The position numbers and the translations under genes were made by a program. 64,000 nt of DNA from Maratus speciosus (Eukaryota > Arthropoda > Arachnida > Araneae > Salticidae). The stretch lies in assembly GCA_963932465.1 (NCBI GenBank), contig OZ010796.1, positions 73,473,974 to 73,537,973 on the forward strand, written 5' to 3'. The notes beneath the pieces were generated by a model. That model searched no databases. It worked only from the letters and a program-made list of their open reading frames with translations, and was not told the DNA's origin. Of the stretch, positions 41,401-54,100 are shown piece after piece; position 1 is the stretch's first letter; every line of letters starts with the position of its first letter.

Positions 41401-44400
41401 ATTTATATTTTAACATTTTCTTTGAATTTTACCAGCTTGAAGTAAAAGCACACAAGATATTAAGGATAATATTTGTATCAGTGGGAACATTTCTTTTTGC
41501 ACAAAATTAGCTCTAAATGATAGGTTGAAAAAATGTAATGTCACAACAAGGAGAGAGTATCACTCAAGTGTGACATAGGTAAAGGGATGGGTTAAAGAAC
41601 ACAAAATATGCATGATGTAATTAATGGATAACACTTATTAAGAAAAAAGGAAATGTTTCGGTATTTTGTTCTTGCATAATGCAAATATTTTAACTGTTTG
41701 TGCTTTCATTTATAGTTTCTAGATTACTTTTATAATTGACTTAAAAGTAAATTAAATTTACTTTTAAGTAGGAATATTTGGGTTTTCCTTTCAAGCATTA
41801 ACATACAAATGAGAGAAAACATCTGTGCACTTGCCAAGTTAGAGGTGCTGTTTTTCTTGTTTCTATACTTATAAGGATTAAAACTTATTCTACTGATGAG
41901 AAAAAAAAAATGTTTTGAATCCTGTTATTTAATCTCTGGAAAAGGATATTTCATAATATTACGATTATATAAATTATGAGAAAATCATATCTTTGAATTT
42001 AATTTGAATTTATCTTTAAAACATGATTATTTTGTACAGCTGATATCAGTGGTAATTCTTAATTTTTAAAAATGCACTGAAATAAACAGGAATGTATTTT
42101 TTAATACAGCCTTCACTATTATAATGAAAATGAATGAAAACATTCTTCAAAAACATAACCTTGGAAGTCATGTATTGACAGACTACAATTTTCCAACTTT
42201 TATACAGCCCTGTCATTTTAGTTAGAAGTGAGGTATTAGTTGAGGTTGGCTTCAAATCATCTAATCATGATTATTTATAACTGTTTTAAACAAAAAGAAA
42301 CTAAGGGATTATATAAATATGTCAAACATTTCATGAAAATTCTTTCAATAAAGAGTATTTTAATAGATTTCCCTTTTAATTCCCTTCTGATGGTATGATT
42401 TTAAAAAAATTGTTCAGTTTTTAGTTGGTAAAGTATAAATAATAGAGAAATCTGGCCTTTTATTTATTCTTCTTGAAATTCACTCAAAGGATGGTAGCTT
42501 ACTATGTTTTGATGAAAAAAAAACTGAATGAAATTTTATGAATGAAATTTTATTTGAATTAGTTTGTTCCATTTGTTCTGAGAATTTATTTTTTGAGAAT
42601 CTTTGTTTTCTAAACATACAAGACTTTCCTTTATCATCTGTTATTAATGCCGAAGGACATATTTGGCATTTATTGTTGAATTATTCATTGTTTTTGCATG
42701 GAAGGAAAACTTGCCAGTGGAAAACAGCACAGTCAAATTACATGAATGCTCATGGGATAATGCAAAATCTAGTAATTAGACTAAAACAAAGACTAAATGT
42801 AATAGTGAAGATACTAGTGGAGTTATAAATAAGTAGCAAAATAGGCTGCTGTTGCTTTTACATTCTTTATATCTGACATAGTTTCAAAAATAGGATTCTG
42901 ATGGTTTTAACTTTTGAATACCACTATTTTAAAATAGCAGTCTTCTCCTTATTTAGTCCTATGTATCTGTTATTAAATAAGACAAATATTACTTTCCAAA
43001 ATAAGTGGTATGAATCCTAAAACTATATTTTGGAAAATTGGTTAATTATATTTTTAATCAGTTCACCAGTGTTAAAAACTTTTTTTTTTTTCTATCTTCC
43101 TTTCTGCATCCAAATTAGCTGTAATCAATCATTGGATATAACTCATAGTAATTCAACTCTATATATTTATAGATATATATTAATTTTAAATCTTATATTA
43201 CCTTTAAACCTTATATTATCTTTAAATCTTATATTATTTTTAAATCTTGAACAGTACACTCCCTCAAATCCGCAACCCTAAAATCTGCACATCATCACAG
43301 ATGTAAACAATGAAACTTTCAGTTCAGATGTACAGGCAAAATTACAGATTTGTTTTTAGTTTTATATCATTCTGTATGTATTTTAATATGTAATTCTCGA
43401 TAATATGACTGAACTCGTGGTTTTTCATGAAGGAAGTTTAAATTTATTTCTGAAAAAAATCAAAATTTTGCTGATATCACTGGTAATCACAATTTTTTTA
43501 CCCAATATATTTATGTATTCATCAAGCTTTTTTTTTTTTGGTTATTAAGACTGACTAAACCTGAAATAAAAGTTCCATACTTTGATTTTGATGTAAATTA
43601 ATAGAGTACCTTTATAAGGAAAGTTTCATTGGATAATTCAAGGAAAATGTACCTCATCTTTATTATGCATATTTAATTACATATTAATAGTTATTTACTT
43701 GACCTTTACTTTTAATAATTTAATCATTTTTAAAATTGTAGTACTCCTTATCATTTTAGTTTATTATTTTAATATTTTACTATATTACAAGCATTCATTA
43801 TAACTTTAATTGCATTATTACATTCAAATTAATGTTTAAAAAATGTAAACAAAGCAATGATCAGAAATTCGTAAAATTCCAAAATCTACACAACCTCTGA
43901 TCCCAAGCTGTGCAAATTTGAGTGAGTCTAGTGTATTATCTTTATTCTCAACTCTAGTCTGTTCTCACATAGTCCTTTTTCCTGCATTTTAATATGATTT
44001 AAAAAATACTGCTGCATTTTTTTTTTCAGCTAGTCACATATTTCTTTCATGTCTAGAAAATTTAAAGCCCCATTTGTTTAAAAAATGTACTCAAATTTCA
44101 AGTGATGATCACTTCTAACTTTGAACACTCTTTTATTTGCCTGTTCGTAATGATTTTAGTTTATGCGTTTAAAATTTCATATTTGTGTACTATGTTTAAA
44201 TTAAAATATTTTGTGATTTCTTCTTCAAGTACTATTTCCTTTTATCCTTGTTTCTAAATTTTCTTGATTAAAATATTCCTTACTCCTTATAAAGCTCTGG
44301 CAGTCACCTCGGTTTCCTTTTATTAATAAATGACTTACCATTTTTCTTGTATGCTTGTTTTTACTTAACACATTATTGATCAGCAGTGTCAATTTAATGC

Positions 44401-47400
44401 ATTTAGTGCATTTTAAATTAAACTATCTACCAGAATTCCCCAACAGTAACTTTTGCTTTATTTAATGACAGATATTTTGTGAGTAAACCTCTGAACGTCC
44501 AGCAAAAAAGCATAAGTATACTTTTCATCCATGTAAATTTTTTAATTTGCTTAAAAAAGAGGTTTCTTTCAACATGATATAAAAACTTAATTATGTATGT
44601 GAAGATTAACCTTTAGAGAATCAACAATAGATTGGTGTTTTAAAACTGTGTTAAATCTGAAGAAGTATATGAATATAATAAAAAAGCTGGGCATTTACAC
44701 TATGAAAAGTTCAATATTAACATGAAAGTAAAAAAATCAAGTTTACTAAATGGTGTATACAAAATGTTATAAAGTTAAAAACGAAACAAACATTAAAATA
44801 AAATTATAGTACAGTCGAACCTCTATTTAACGAAGTCGCTAAATCCCGGAAAAAAGTTCGTTATATGGAAAATTCGTTAAATAGAGATTCACCTTTTAAA
44901 ATACTTGAAACTACATAAAACAGATTTTAAATTCATAAACACTAAATATTTTTACTAAAAGTAATTAATCACATTTTTTTAAATAAATTATGTTGATTTG
45001 TTTTATTTATTTTACCCACCAATATCCATCATCAATTCATTTTTTCTATGTGTTTATATCTTTGAAATCTGCAAGGAAAACAAAACATTGTTTGGGAATA
45101 CACTGTATTTTCTATTTAAAGTAAATAGTTTTATATTAAAATTAACGAATTTTAATGACATTATCGTATTTATTATTATTATATCAAATAATTTTTACCA
45201 TACATTAACATATGCGTCCTTAAGGGTGCTGATCACTTACAATCCCGTTTTCCGTTCTCCATGTAAACCTATGGGAATATTTTTTCTCACTTTTCTAAGG
45301 ATATCTCATGAAAAAATTAAGATTTTCGAATTTTGTTTTCTGTATTCAATTCTTAAAACTTGTCACTTTTCATCCTAGTTTTCATTTTATATTAAAAATA
45401 ATTTTAAATATTTGATTTTACGTGAAATACTCGGAGCATGACCAAAATAATTTCTACCTCTCATTAAATTGTAAATTATGGCAGTTCTATTAGGTCGTTT
45501 GGAAATTAAAAAAAACACGAAAAAATGTACAGTTTCCAATTTATCCATTGATATAAAAATATTTCATTGAAATTAACTAGGGAGGGAGCTATAATTAAAA
45601 CAAAACGCATATATTTCTATTCTGATGATTTCAGTGTCTTCCCCCTCGATATAATCCATCACTCCATGGGGAGCGACACCCCGTTGCGTTTGCTCGGACT
45701 CCGGAGTAATAAAAGTTGGGTCGGGGGAATAGTTAGAGGGGATAGAAATAGCTGAGAGAAGTTTTCAAAGTCAATTTAGCAGGCCTTGATAACCGAACAG
45801 GCACGTTTAGGTTTTGCTTCACTCAGAAAATTTTGAAGGGACTCGAAATTGAGAAAACATGACTCGAAACTGAGAAAACAGGAGGCCCCAAATGTTATAT
45901 TAAATTAATTCCATTCAAAAATTATATATATGTGTGTGTTTGTGTGTGTGTGTGTGTATTTATAAGAGTTTTATGAAAATGTCTTTCATAACACATTAAT
46001 TTTTCATGTACATAATACACCAGTAGTTTAAACCACATGATCACAATTCTTCAGTTTGTCCATTATTTCAGATGTATGTTTATTTTACATATTGAATTTG
46101 ACTTGTATGCACAACATAAAATATTAGTAACTTAGACTACTGCTAAAATTGAAAGAAGTATTTCAAAATATTGATATTTTATATTGAGCATACATGCTGA
46201 ATTCAACATTTTTATGTCAATACTATGCAAAATTATTTTTCCATATTTTTCTTGATTGCGTCCAATTTTCCTGTTCATAGTATATATAAGAGAACATAAA
46301 AAGTTGTTGTATTAGCTATATGTGTTTAATTTTAATTTAAACCTTTTATGGCCATATGTGAACTCAAATAAGCCACTCTTTGGAGTAATATGAAGCTGTG
46401 CTTTCCATAGCTTCAGAGGTCGGGCCCTGCTTAGAAGTGCATTTAATTTTCAGGAATCGTAATTTTATAACTAAAAGTTCTTTCCATGCTTTTAAGTTGA
46501 TTATTTTAAATTTTTATGTAGTTCATTTCAATAATTTTCCAATAAGTTCTATTATAGTTTTTCATAATTGTTCACGTTTTAAATTCTTATATTCAATTTT
46601 AGATTGTATTTATATTAGCTATGTAGCTAAGTTATTATAACGGAAAAATACATCAAATTGCATTTAACAATAAAAAAAAATCTTAATTCTCATTACTCTT
46701 ATTTTTAGAGTAATAATTTTAATTTAAACCGTTTATGTTTTTTTTTCACAAAATATTTTTTTAAAAGGTGAATTAAAGTTTTTCATCTATGTCAAAATAT
46801 TCATTTACGGTTAGTATTCGTTTCTTTAAATATAAATCAAAGAGTTTCAAGGATCAAAACAAAATATATATATATATATATATATTTAAATACCTATAAA
46901 CTATTGAATTATAATAGGCCTTTTTTTAACCCTTTCGAGACGGAATCCCTTGCACAAATTTTATTTGGATGGCATCGCTTTTTTTAAATCGTTCCCTTTA
47001 CTTGTAAAATACCAAACAAAACTGTAATTAAAAAAGACAAAAAAATAATTTATTAATAGTTCAAAAAACAGATTCCACATGAATCTTTTGACGATGCATA
47101 TATGCTCACCCGTCTCGAAAGGGTTAGTATAGAGTATCAATTTCTTAAATACAGTATTTACACATTCAAATGGCGAGGGGTTTCGGCATGTGGCAGTAGA
47201 TTTTTAGAAAATTATATACAATTAGGTATTCCAAAATAATATAGTACCGTATTTTATGGAAGAAACGCCGCGGCGTTTACGAGTTTAAAAGTTAAATTTT
47301 TTCCAAGTGCGGCGTTTACGATTTTTCTTAAATACCAACTGAGTTTCCTTAATTTAAAAATTCATAAAAATATTAAAATCTAATTTGAATATTTTAAATA

Positions 47401-48115
47401 AAACTTCAGACATCTTAAGATATTAAAAACGAGGCATCCTAATACACTGCTAAGAAAACTTTGATTAAAGTTAGGTCAATGTGAGGCTGTCGACAAAAGT
47501 AGCGTTCCGATGGATGCGACGTTTACAACGGGTGCGGCGATTACGATATTTTTAAGCTTATTCAGGCCAATTTGAGGAGTGCGGCGTTTCTTCCATAAAA
47601 TACGGTATTTCAAACTCAGTGGGCAGGAAGAAAAGGAAAGGAAGGGTAGGGAGGTAATGGGAGAGTAGAAAAATAAATAAATAAAAATGAGGAGTGAAGA
47701 GTTTTAAGAGTGTTTTTGCCTGAATTAAATTTCAACTTTTTATATTACGTGCATAAAAATGTATATGTAATATACAGGGCTGTACAAAAGAATTCAAGTA
47801 CGTTTCTGCCTATTGGTAGTGAATTTTTAACTGTGTTATGTGTTTTCTTATTATACTAAATTTTAGCAGACTGTGTAGAATATGTACAAATATATAGATC
47901 ATATACAGAGCTGCCGAGACGAATTAAAGTACCTTTTCGACTGTGGACGGTAATTACTGACATCCGATTTTCAAATGCGCTATTTCTAAAATGTTTTCTT
48001 GGGTATCTTATTTACATTATTAAACGGCGAAGTCTTGATAAAGCATTTTGGAAGTGTTTGAAAGTGTTTTATAATCTATGCTTGGTGCATGATTTTTCTT
48101 TCTTATTATTTAAAA

Positions 48116-48156
<41 letters not shown>

Positions 48157-51100
48157 CGTATTAAAATTATACTCAGATATTTATTTTTTTATTGAATATA
48201 TATATATATAAAGTGTGTGTGATTTAAAGAAATGAATTATGATTAATTATTATGTATTCACTGACCCGCCAGTTGTTGCCTTGGGCCGTGATAATTATTT
48301 CAAACATGCCAAAATCAGTGTTGAAGGATTTTATATTTTAAAACGAAAATCTTTACAAACGATCATCATGTTGGAGGACCCAGTGCCTTCGGCTGCGTAC
48401 ACGGGAGGTGCTATACAGCTCGCCGATAGTCAGCACACTGTATATGCTGCGTCAGGCTATCACAGTCAACTTTTTTCTTTTTTGTTTCCTTTTTGAGCAT
48501 TTTAAAATTTTATGAAAGATGCAATATGTATGATTAAGTTATCAACTTATGTAAATAAGAAAAAAATGTAATTTTTATGTATAATCAAAATGTATATGAT
48601 ATATGTAGATTTTTTCAATGAGTTTAGTGTTCAAAGCATACATTTTTCATCTGTTACGCTCCATATATTTCCTTCTATATTTTGTTTCTTTTATTTTCTA
48701 TCTGAAATTCTGCTGTTATATCATCGAGAAGTAAAAAAAAATACGTAAATATCTTAGGGGCTGTACATATATAACGATATCACTTTAGAGGGAGGGGGAC
48801 TCTGACATTTGATATCGTAATGTATCTGTAGAAGGAGGTGTCTTTTGATAATCTTTATCATTTTTTATCTAAGCATATTTTTTTTCATCAAAATAGTCTT
48901 TAAACTTTTTGCTTAGTCTGCTATCTATTTTTATGAAAGTACAAAGTTGTTACTAAAACCATTAAATAATTATAAAATAATTTTATTCTAAAATATGGAA
49001 TATCCCAACGTTTGGCATTCCTATTTTTCTGCCATATGAGCATAGAATGCGTTGTTAGAGTAACCAGGTTCGAAATTATACTTGTTTTTTAACTCGTAAA
49101 AAAAAATGGGAAGAATATTGGCCACCTGTTTTGTTGATAAGAACTTATTTCTGTTTACTCTTTTCCCATACAGGGGGCAAGTGCAGGAAAATGCATTATG
49201 TAACAAAAAGCTATTATTAAACACTTTTATATAATATTTCCTTAAAATGTTTTTTGGTATAAAGCTATTTCATGTTTAATAGTATTTTATTGACTTTTCT
49301 TCATTGAAATCAGTAAAATATGTGAATAATAAATGTATAATATCGCTGCAAACGTATGAAAGCTCGGAGCCAAGCACAAAGTCCATTATGGACGGAAGAG
49401 CGTCGAAAGTTACTAACAGCGTCAAATTTTGGCGCAGTATGCAATAAATTACCACATACAAGCTGCAAAAGTATCATAAAACGGACTTTATATTCCAATA
49501 TAAATACGCGGGGAATGCAGTATGGTAAAATGCATGAAAGAGATGCAAAAGCAAACATTGAAACATCAGAAAACATGAAAATATTAGAATGCGGATTATT
49601 TGTCGATGAAGAACTTCATTTTTTAGGTGCAACACCTGATGGTATTATCGAAAACAGTGATTGCAGAAATAAAATGTCCATTATCGTGTGAAAATTTATA
49701 TCCCAATGAGGCTATTCTAAAGCGAAATTCACCTTTTGGAAAATTAATAAAGATAGAACAGCGGTCACAAAAGTAAATAAGAAACACCAGTATTTTTTTC
49801 AGATACAAGAACAGTTACATATAACAAAAAAAAATGCATTGTCTTTTCGTGTTTTGGACCCCGAAGGGTATGAAAATAGAAAAAAATCGAAAGGGATGAC
49901 GAATTTTGGAAAAAAGAAATGGAGAATAAACTTAAAGACTTTTATTTTAGCTGTCTTTTGCCATAACTAATAGATCCCCGCTACACGAGAACCATGCCAA
50001 TAAGAGAATCAAAATGCATTTTAGATGCAATGGAAGCATATAAAAAGAAGAAAAAGAAATTCGAAAAGAAAGATTTAAAAAAAAAAAAGTGGCTATTCCA
50101 AATTCAATTATACATGGTTCCACTCTCAACGATGTCCAATGGCTGATTCCTAAACCGTTAGTCATAAACATATAGTTCCAATTACAAAAATGTTTTAAAT
50201 GATGTAAAGAAGCAAGCGATCTGGGTCAATAAAAATATTTCTTAAAAAATTTCGAAATATATATACGTTCTATAAGTGATATTTAGTAAAAACTTCCTGT
50301 TACACTAAAAATAAAGTCAAAATAACTCATGAAACTCAACAAAATATATGTTCACCTAACACTGAAATTGACCGAGTTATGAAACTTTGGAATTCATGAC
50401 TTTTATGCTATTATGATTTGTAAAAAATCTTTACGTGGTGGTAAAAAAGGGAGAGTCAATTCCGGTTTCTTCGCTACAAAATACATACAGTCAATTATCA
50501 AAAGCTAAGGAACATAACACAACTCAAATTTTGCAACCTAATAGCATTTTGTAATATGTATAATTTTGTAAAGAAATGAAGCTGTTGCTGTTCATAATCT
50601 TATTTAACAAAAATTTAGTTATTTTTCCCCTTTTATTTGTTTAGTACAAATTGTATATTTTGCATTAATATGTCGGAATGATTATAGATTTCAAATTTAT
50701 ATTGCAATTTTACTCTCAACTATTTTTTTTAATACAGCTGACGATATTTCTACTAAATTTGTGAATGACCGCTATTTCGCAGCAAAAAATATGCTCCAAC
50801 TTAAACAGATATTCGGTCAGTTTTAATCGTGGAATAATGGCTTTTTTTTTTTTTTTTTTTTCTGTCTTACTTGTCAGTGTAATATTGGAAAATTTTACTA
50901 AATATTACTTATAGGACCCGGGGCATGAGACAGTATAAAAAATAAAATTTCCTATTTAAAAAAAAAAAATCTTTTTATTGACCGAAATCGCTTTTAAAAT
51001 ACTTCTTTACTTCATTTAAAACATTTTTGTAATTGGAACTATATGTCTATGACTAACGGTTTAGGAATCAGCCATTGGACACCGTTGAGAGTGAACAACC

Positions 51101-54100
51101 TGTATACGCTGCGTCACGCTATCACAGTCAACTTTTTCTTTTTGGTTTCCTTTTTGAGCATTTTAAACACACACACATTTTACAATCACATAATTTAAAA
51201 AATGAATATTAATCGAAAATTTAAATATGCAGCGCAAACATATTATGTTTCTTGTTTTCACTTTCAGTTAATATTGTTATGGATATTTTTGGTGGAAGTA
51301 AGTCGAGGGATGGGTGGGAACTCAGCATGCACATTACACATTTTCATTCAATGATTTTTTTTGTCACACTTGTACAATGTATTAATATTATACTCTGGCA
51401 TTTTGTTTTTGTGAATCATATATATGTTGCTGCAGCTTTATTGCATTTATATTGAATATTGTATCCTTTAATTAAATAGATGACAATGCCAGAATTAACT
51501 GAAAATTAATTATATGTATTGAGCTTAGCAATTTTGGATATTTGTTAATAATGTCAATTTTATTAAAAAATGATCAGAAAAAGAAAAAAAAAGAAAAGAA
51601 AAGAAATTGTTAAAATGTGTGGAAGATAGCTGTGAACCTTCCTAATGCATGAGAAAACTACTATGGTATATTTTGGGTAATTAATGTTTGTTAAATAATT
51701 TTCAGTGCTAAGTTTTAATCTACATAAAGGAAAAATAAAATGTGCTTTATTTAAATACTCTGTAAGAAAAAAGAAAGTTCGGGTAATATTTACATTCGGA
51801 TGTAACTATATAAATACAGAAAATATCGTTAGTTTCTTTATTTAATATAACAAAATTCTTATAAACTCAAGGCATGGTTAACAAAGTTTTGGGGGAAAAT
51901 ATAAAAATAATAATTTTTTGAGGAAGCATTCCACATCTTTAATTAAAATTTACAGTCACATAATTTAAAAAAACTAATATTATTTGAAAATTTAAATATG
52001 CAGAGCAAACATATTATGTTTTTACTTTCCTTTCAGTTAATATTGTTAGATATTTTTGGTGGGAGCAATGTTGAGTAGGAGGGGGGGGGGGGGGGTGTAC
52101 TTAGCATGCGCAATACTAATATTCATTTAATGATTTTTTTCCCGCATATCTATACATATTAATATTATACTTTGATATTTTGCCTTTGTGAATCGTATAT
52201 ACATTGATGTATGTTGGATCTATATTTAATATTGTATCCTTTGATTGAATAGAGAATTAAAGAAGATATCGTTACATGTATTGAAATTCGCAATTTTCAA
52301 TATTCTTTAACAATGTTAATTTTATTAAAAGATGATCAAAATTAAATGAAATAACTTTCAAAATTCGAATTTATGGCCGTAAATTTGAGTTATTGGAAAT
52401 CTTATATTATGCTTTTGTCAAATAAAGCTGTATTAAAAAACACTACTTGGAGTATTTTTTGTATAATTTATGTTCATTTTGCACTGTAGTTTAATTTCAT
52501 TATATAAATACTTAAATACGTGCCAATAAATTGGATAACTTCAGTAATCGGAGATATTTTGATAAAATTCTCTCACAACCTTTTATTTTTTTCGCTTTTA
52601 GGTGGAGAGGGGGTGGGGGTTACTACATTGAGAATTCAGCTTCTTTGTCTTACCCAGTGAGAAATACCGATGGCTGTATCTATTATCGTTTATAAAAATA
52701 GGTCCAAAATCTCAACGAAACATCGAATTTTAAAGTGTTCAATAAATTTGTGAAATATTTTTAAATATATCATATTGAAGAATGAATGTGTAACTCAGAC
52801 TAAAATCTTCACTCTGTCCATATTTTCTTTACCTGATGATTTATAATAATATTTTTATCTATAAACAAACATTTAAAAAAAAAATACATATTACAGTAAT
52901 TAATTATAATCAATTGTGCTTTGATTTTTCAGTAGTAAATTAATGTTGCTTTACATAAACAAAGGAAAAAAATCACAAACACTGAATATTACGTAATTAA
53001 ATTATGAAAACAAGTTATAGACAAGTTGATTTAATAATTATTTGTTTAAAATTTAGGATGGTTAAATTTGAAGGTAAACATGAACATATAATAAACATAA
53101 TATAAAGTAAGGTGAAACATCAAAATCATTTTAGACAGGAGAATTACATTGAATCAATTTTTATTGTCATATTTAAATTTTTATCAAACCTTTTCTAAAA
53201 TTTAGGCATTTATAAAAGTCGAAATTATTCAATTGAAACTTATTCCTTGATGGAATTCCCGGTTGCGTTGCTGTAATAATAATAATAATAACAGTAAAAT
53301 TGTTCAATGTGATCTCGTGTATTTTAAAAAGTGCAAAAGAAATTGTAGTATTTCCCTACTAACAAAAATAGCTGCTATGGGAGAACTTTCCGCTCCTACT
53401 GGCTCGTAAATTTTGTCAACAGATAGCCGATAATATCTCCTGGACTTCACGGCTATTAAAAGTACACGCCTCTCTGACAGCTCGTAGGGGGGGTAGGAAC
53501 AGTCTACTATACGAGCTGAACGCGATATTTTCCGCCAGTGACCAGCGCCCTTAAAGTTAATTTCTGAAAAACTCTGTTAATTTTGCCTGAGTTTTTTAGT
53601 TAAAAAGGTGTTTTCGCTCATAATATGTCTCGCATCTTTGCAATGCATCAAAAACCCCTTCATGCGTATTTTCTTCTAGCTATAATTCGCGTCAGATTGT
53701 TTCAAATGATTTTAGCATTTCATCATACGAAGTTTTGTTAATTCCTGCATAATGACCATTTCCCTCACCATCATATTTGTCTTCATCACAATTCATTGCT
53801 GTATTGTTTTTATTTTTCACACTGTCGAAAATATCCAATTCGAATAGTGTTTCCGAGGTCTCAATTTCAGAATTAAGTGAAATAGAATCATCAATCAGCA
53901 CATCATGGTTAATTTCTTCTTTTTTTCTCTCTGTATCCACATTTTTAAAAGTTACTCTAAGGGATTATCGTCTTCGTCCTCCGTACTTACCGAATTCTCA
54001 CTGCTGACAAAGAAGGCACCTGGTAAAACCAGTTCAAGGCCATTGAACATCATAAAATGTGTTTAAAGAAAGAATAAGTTTGAAATATCCAGAAATATTT

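Larger units (their letters stand above)
45224..53550. mobile_element. Large TTAA-flanked DNA element carrying a YqaJ pseudogene
   Basis: TTAA at 45220-45223 and 53551-53554 brackets GGGTGCTGATCACT and (complement of the right end) GGGCGCTGGTCACT, inverted ends with 12 of 14 matches. 8,327 bp. A TTAA target is typical of piggyBac and Kolobok; GGG ends fit Kolobok better, but no transposase was recognised. The interior has a YqaJ-type nuclease pseudogene, two MITEs (46930 and 47247), a tandem duplication and AT microsatellites. Confidence 0.65.

Noticed and set aside
42538..42828. 96-codon ORF in the giant intron
   Set aside because: No motif, no splice support and no similarity to TRAPPC9 or a known element.
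44998..45378. 126-codon ORF spanning the left ends of the Tigger-like and TTAA elements
   Set aside because: It is AT-driven and hydrophobic by composition, and crosses two element borders, so it cannot be an old gene.
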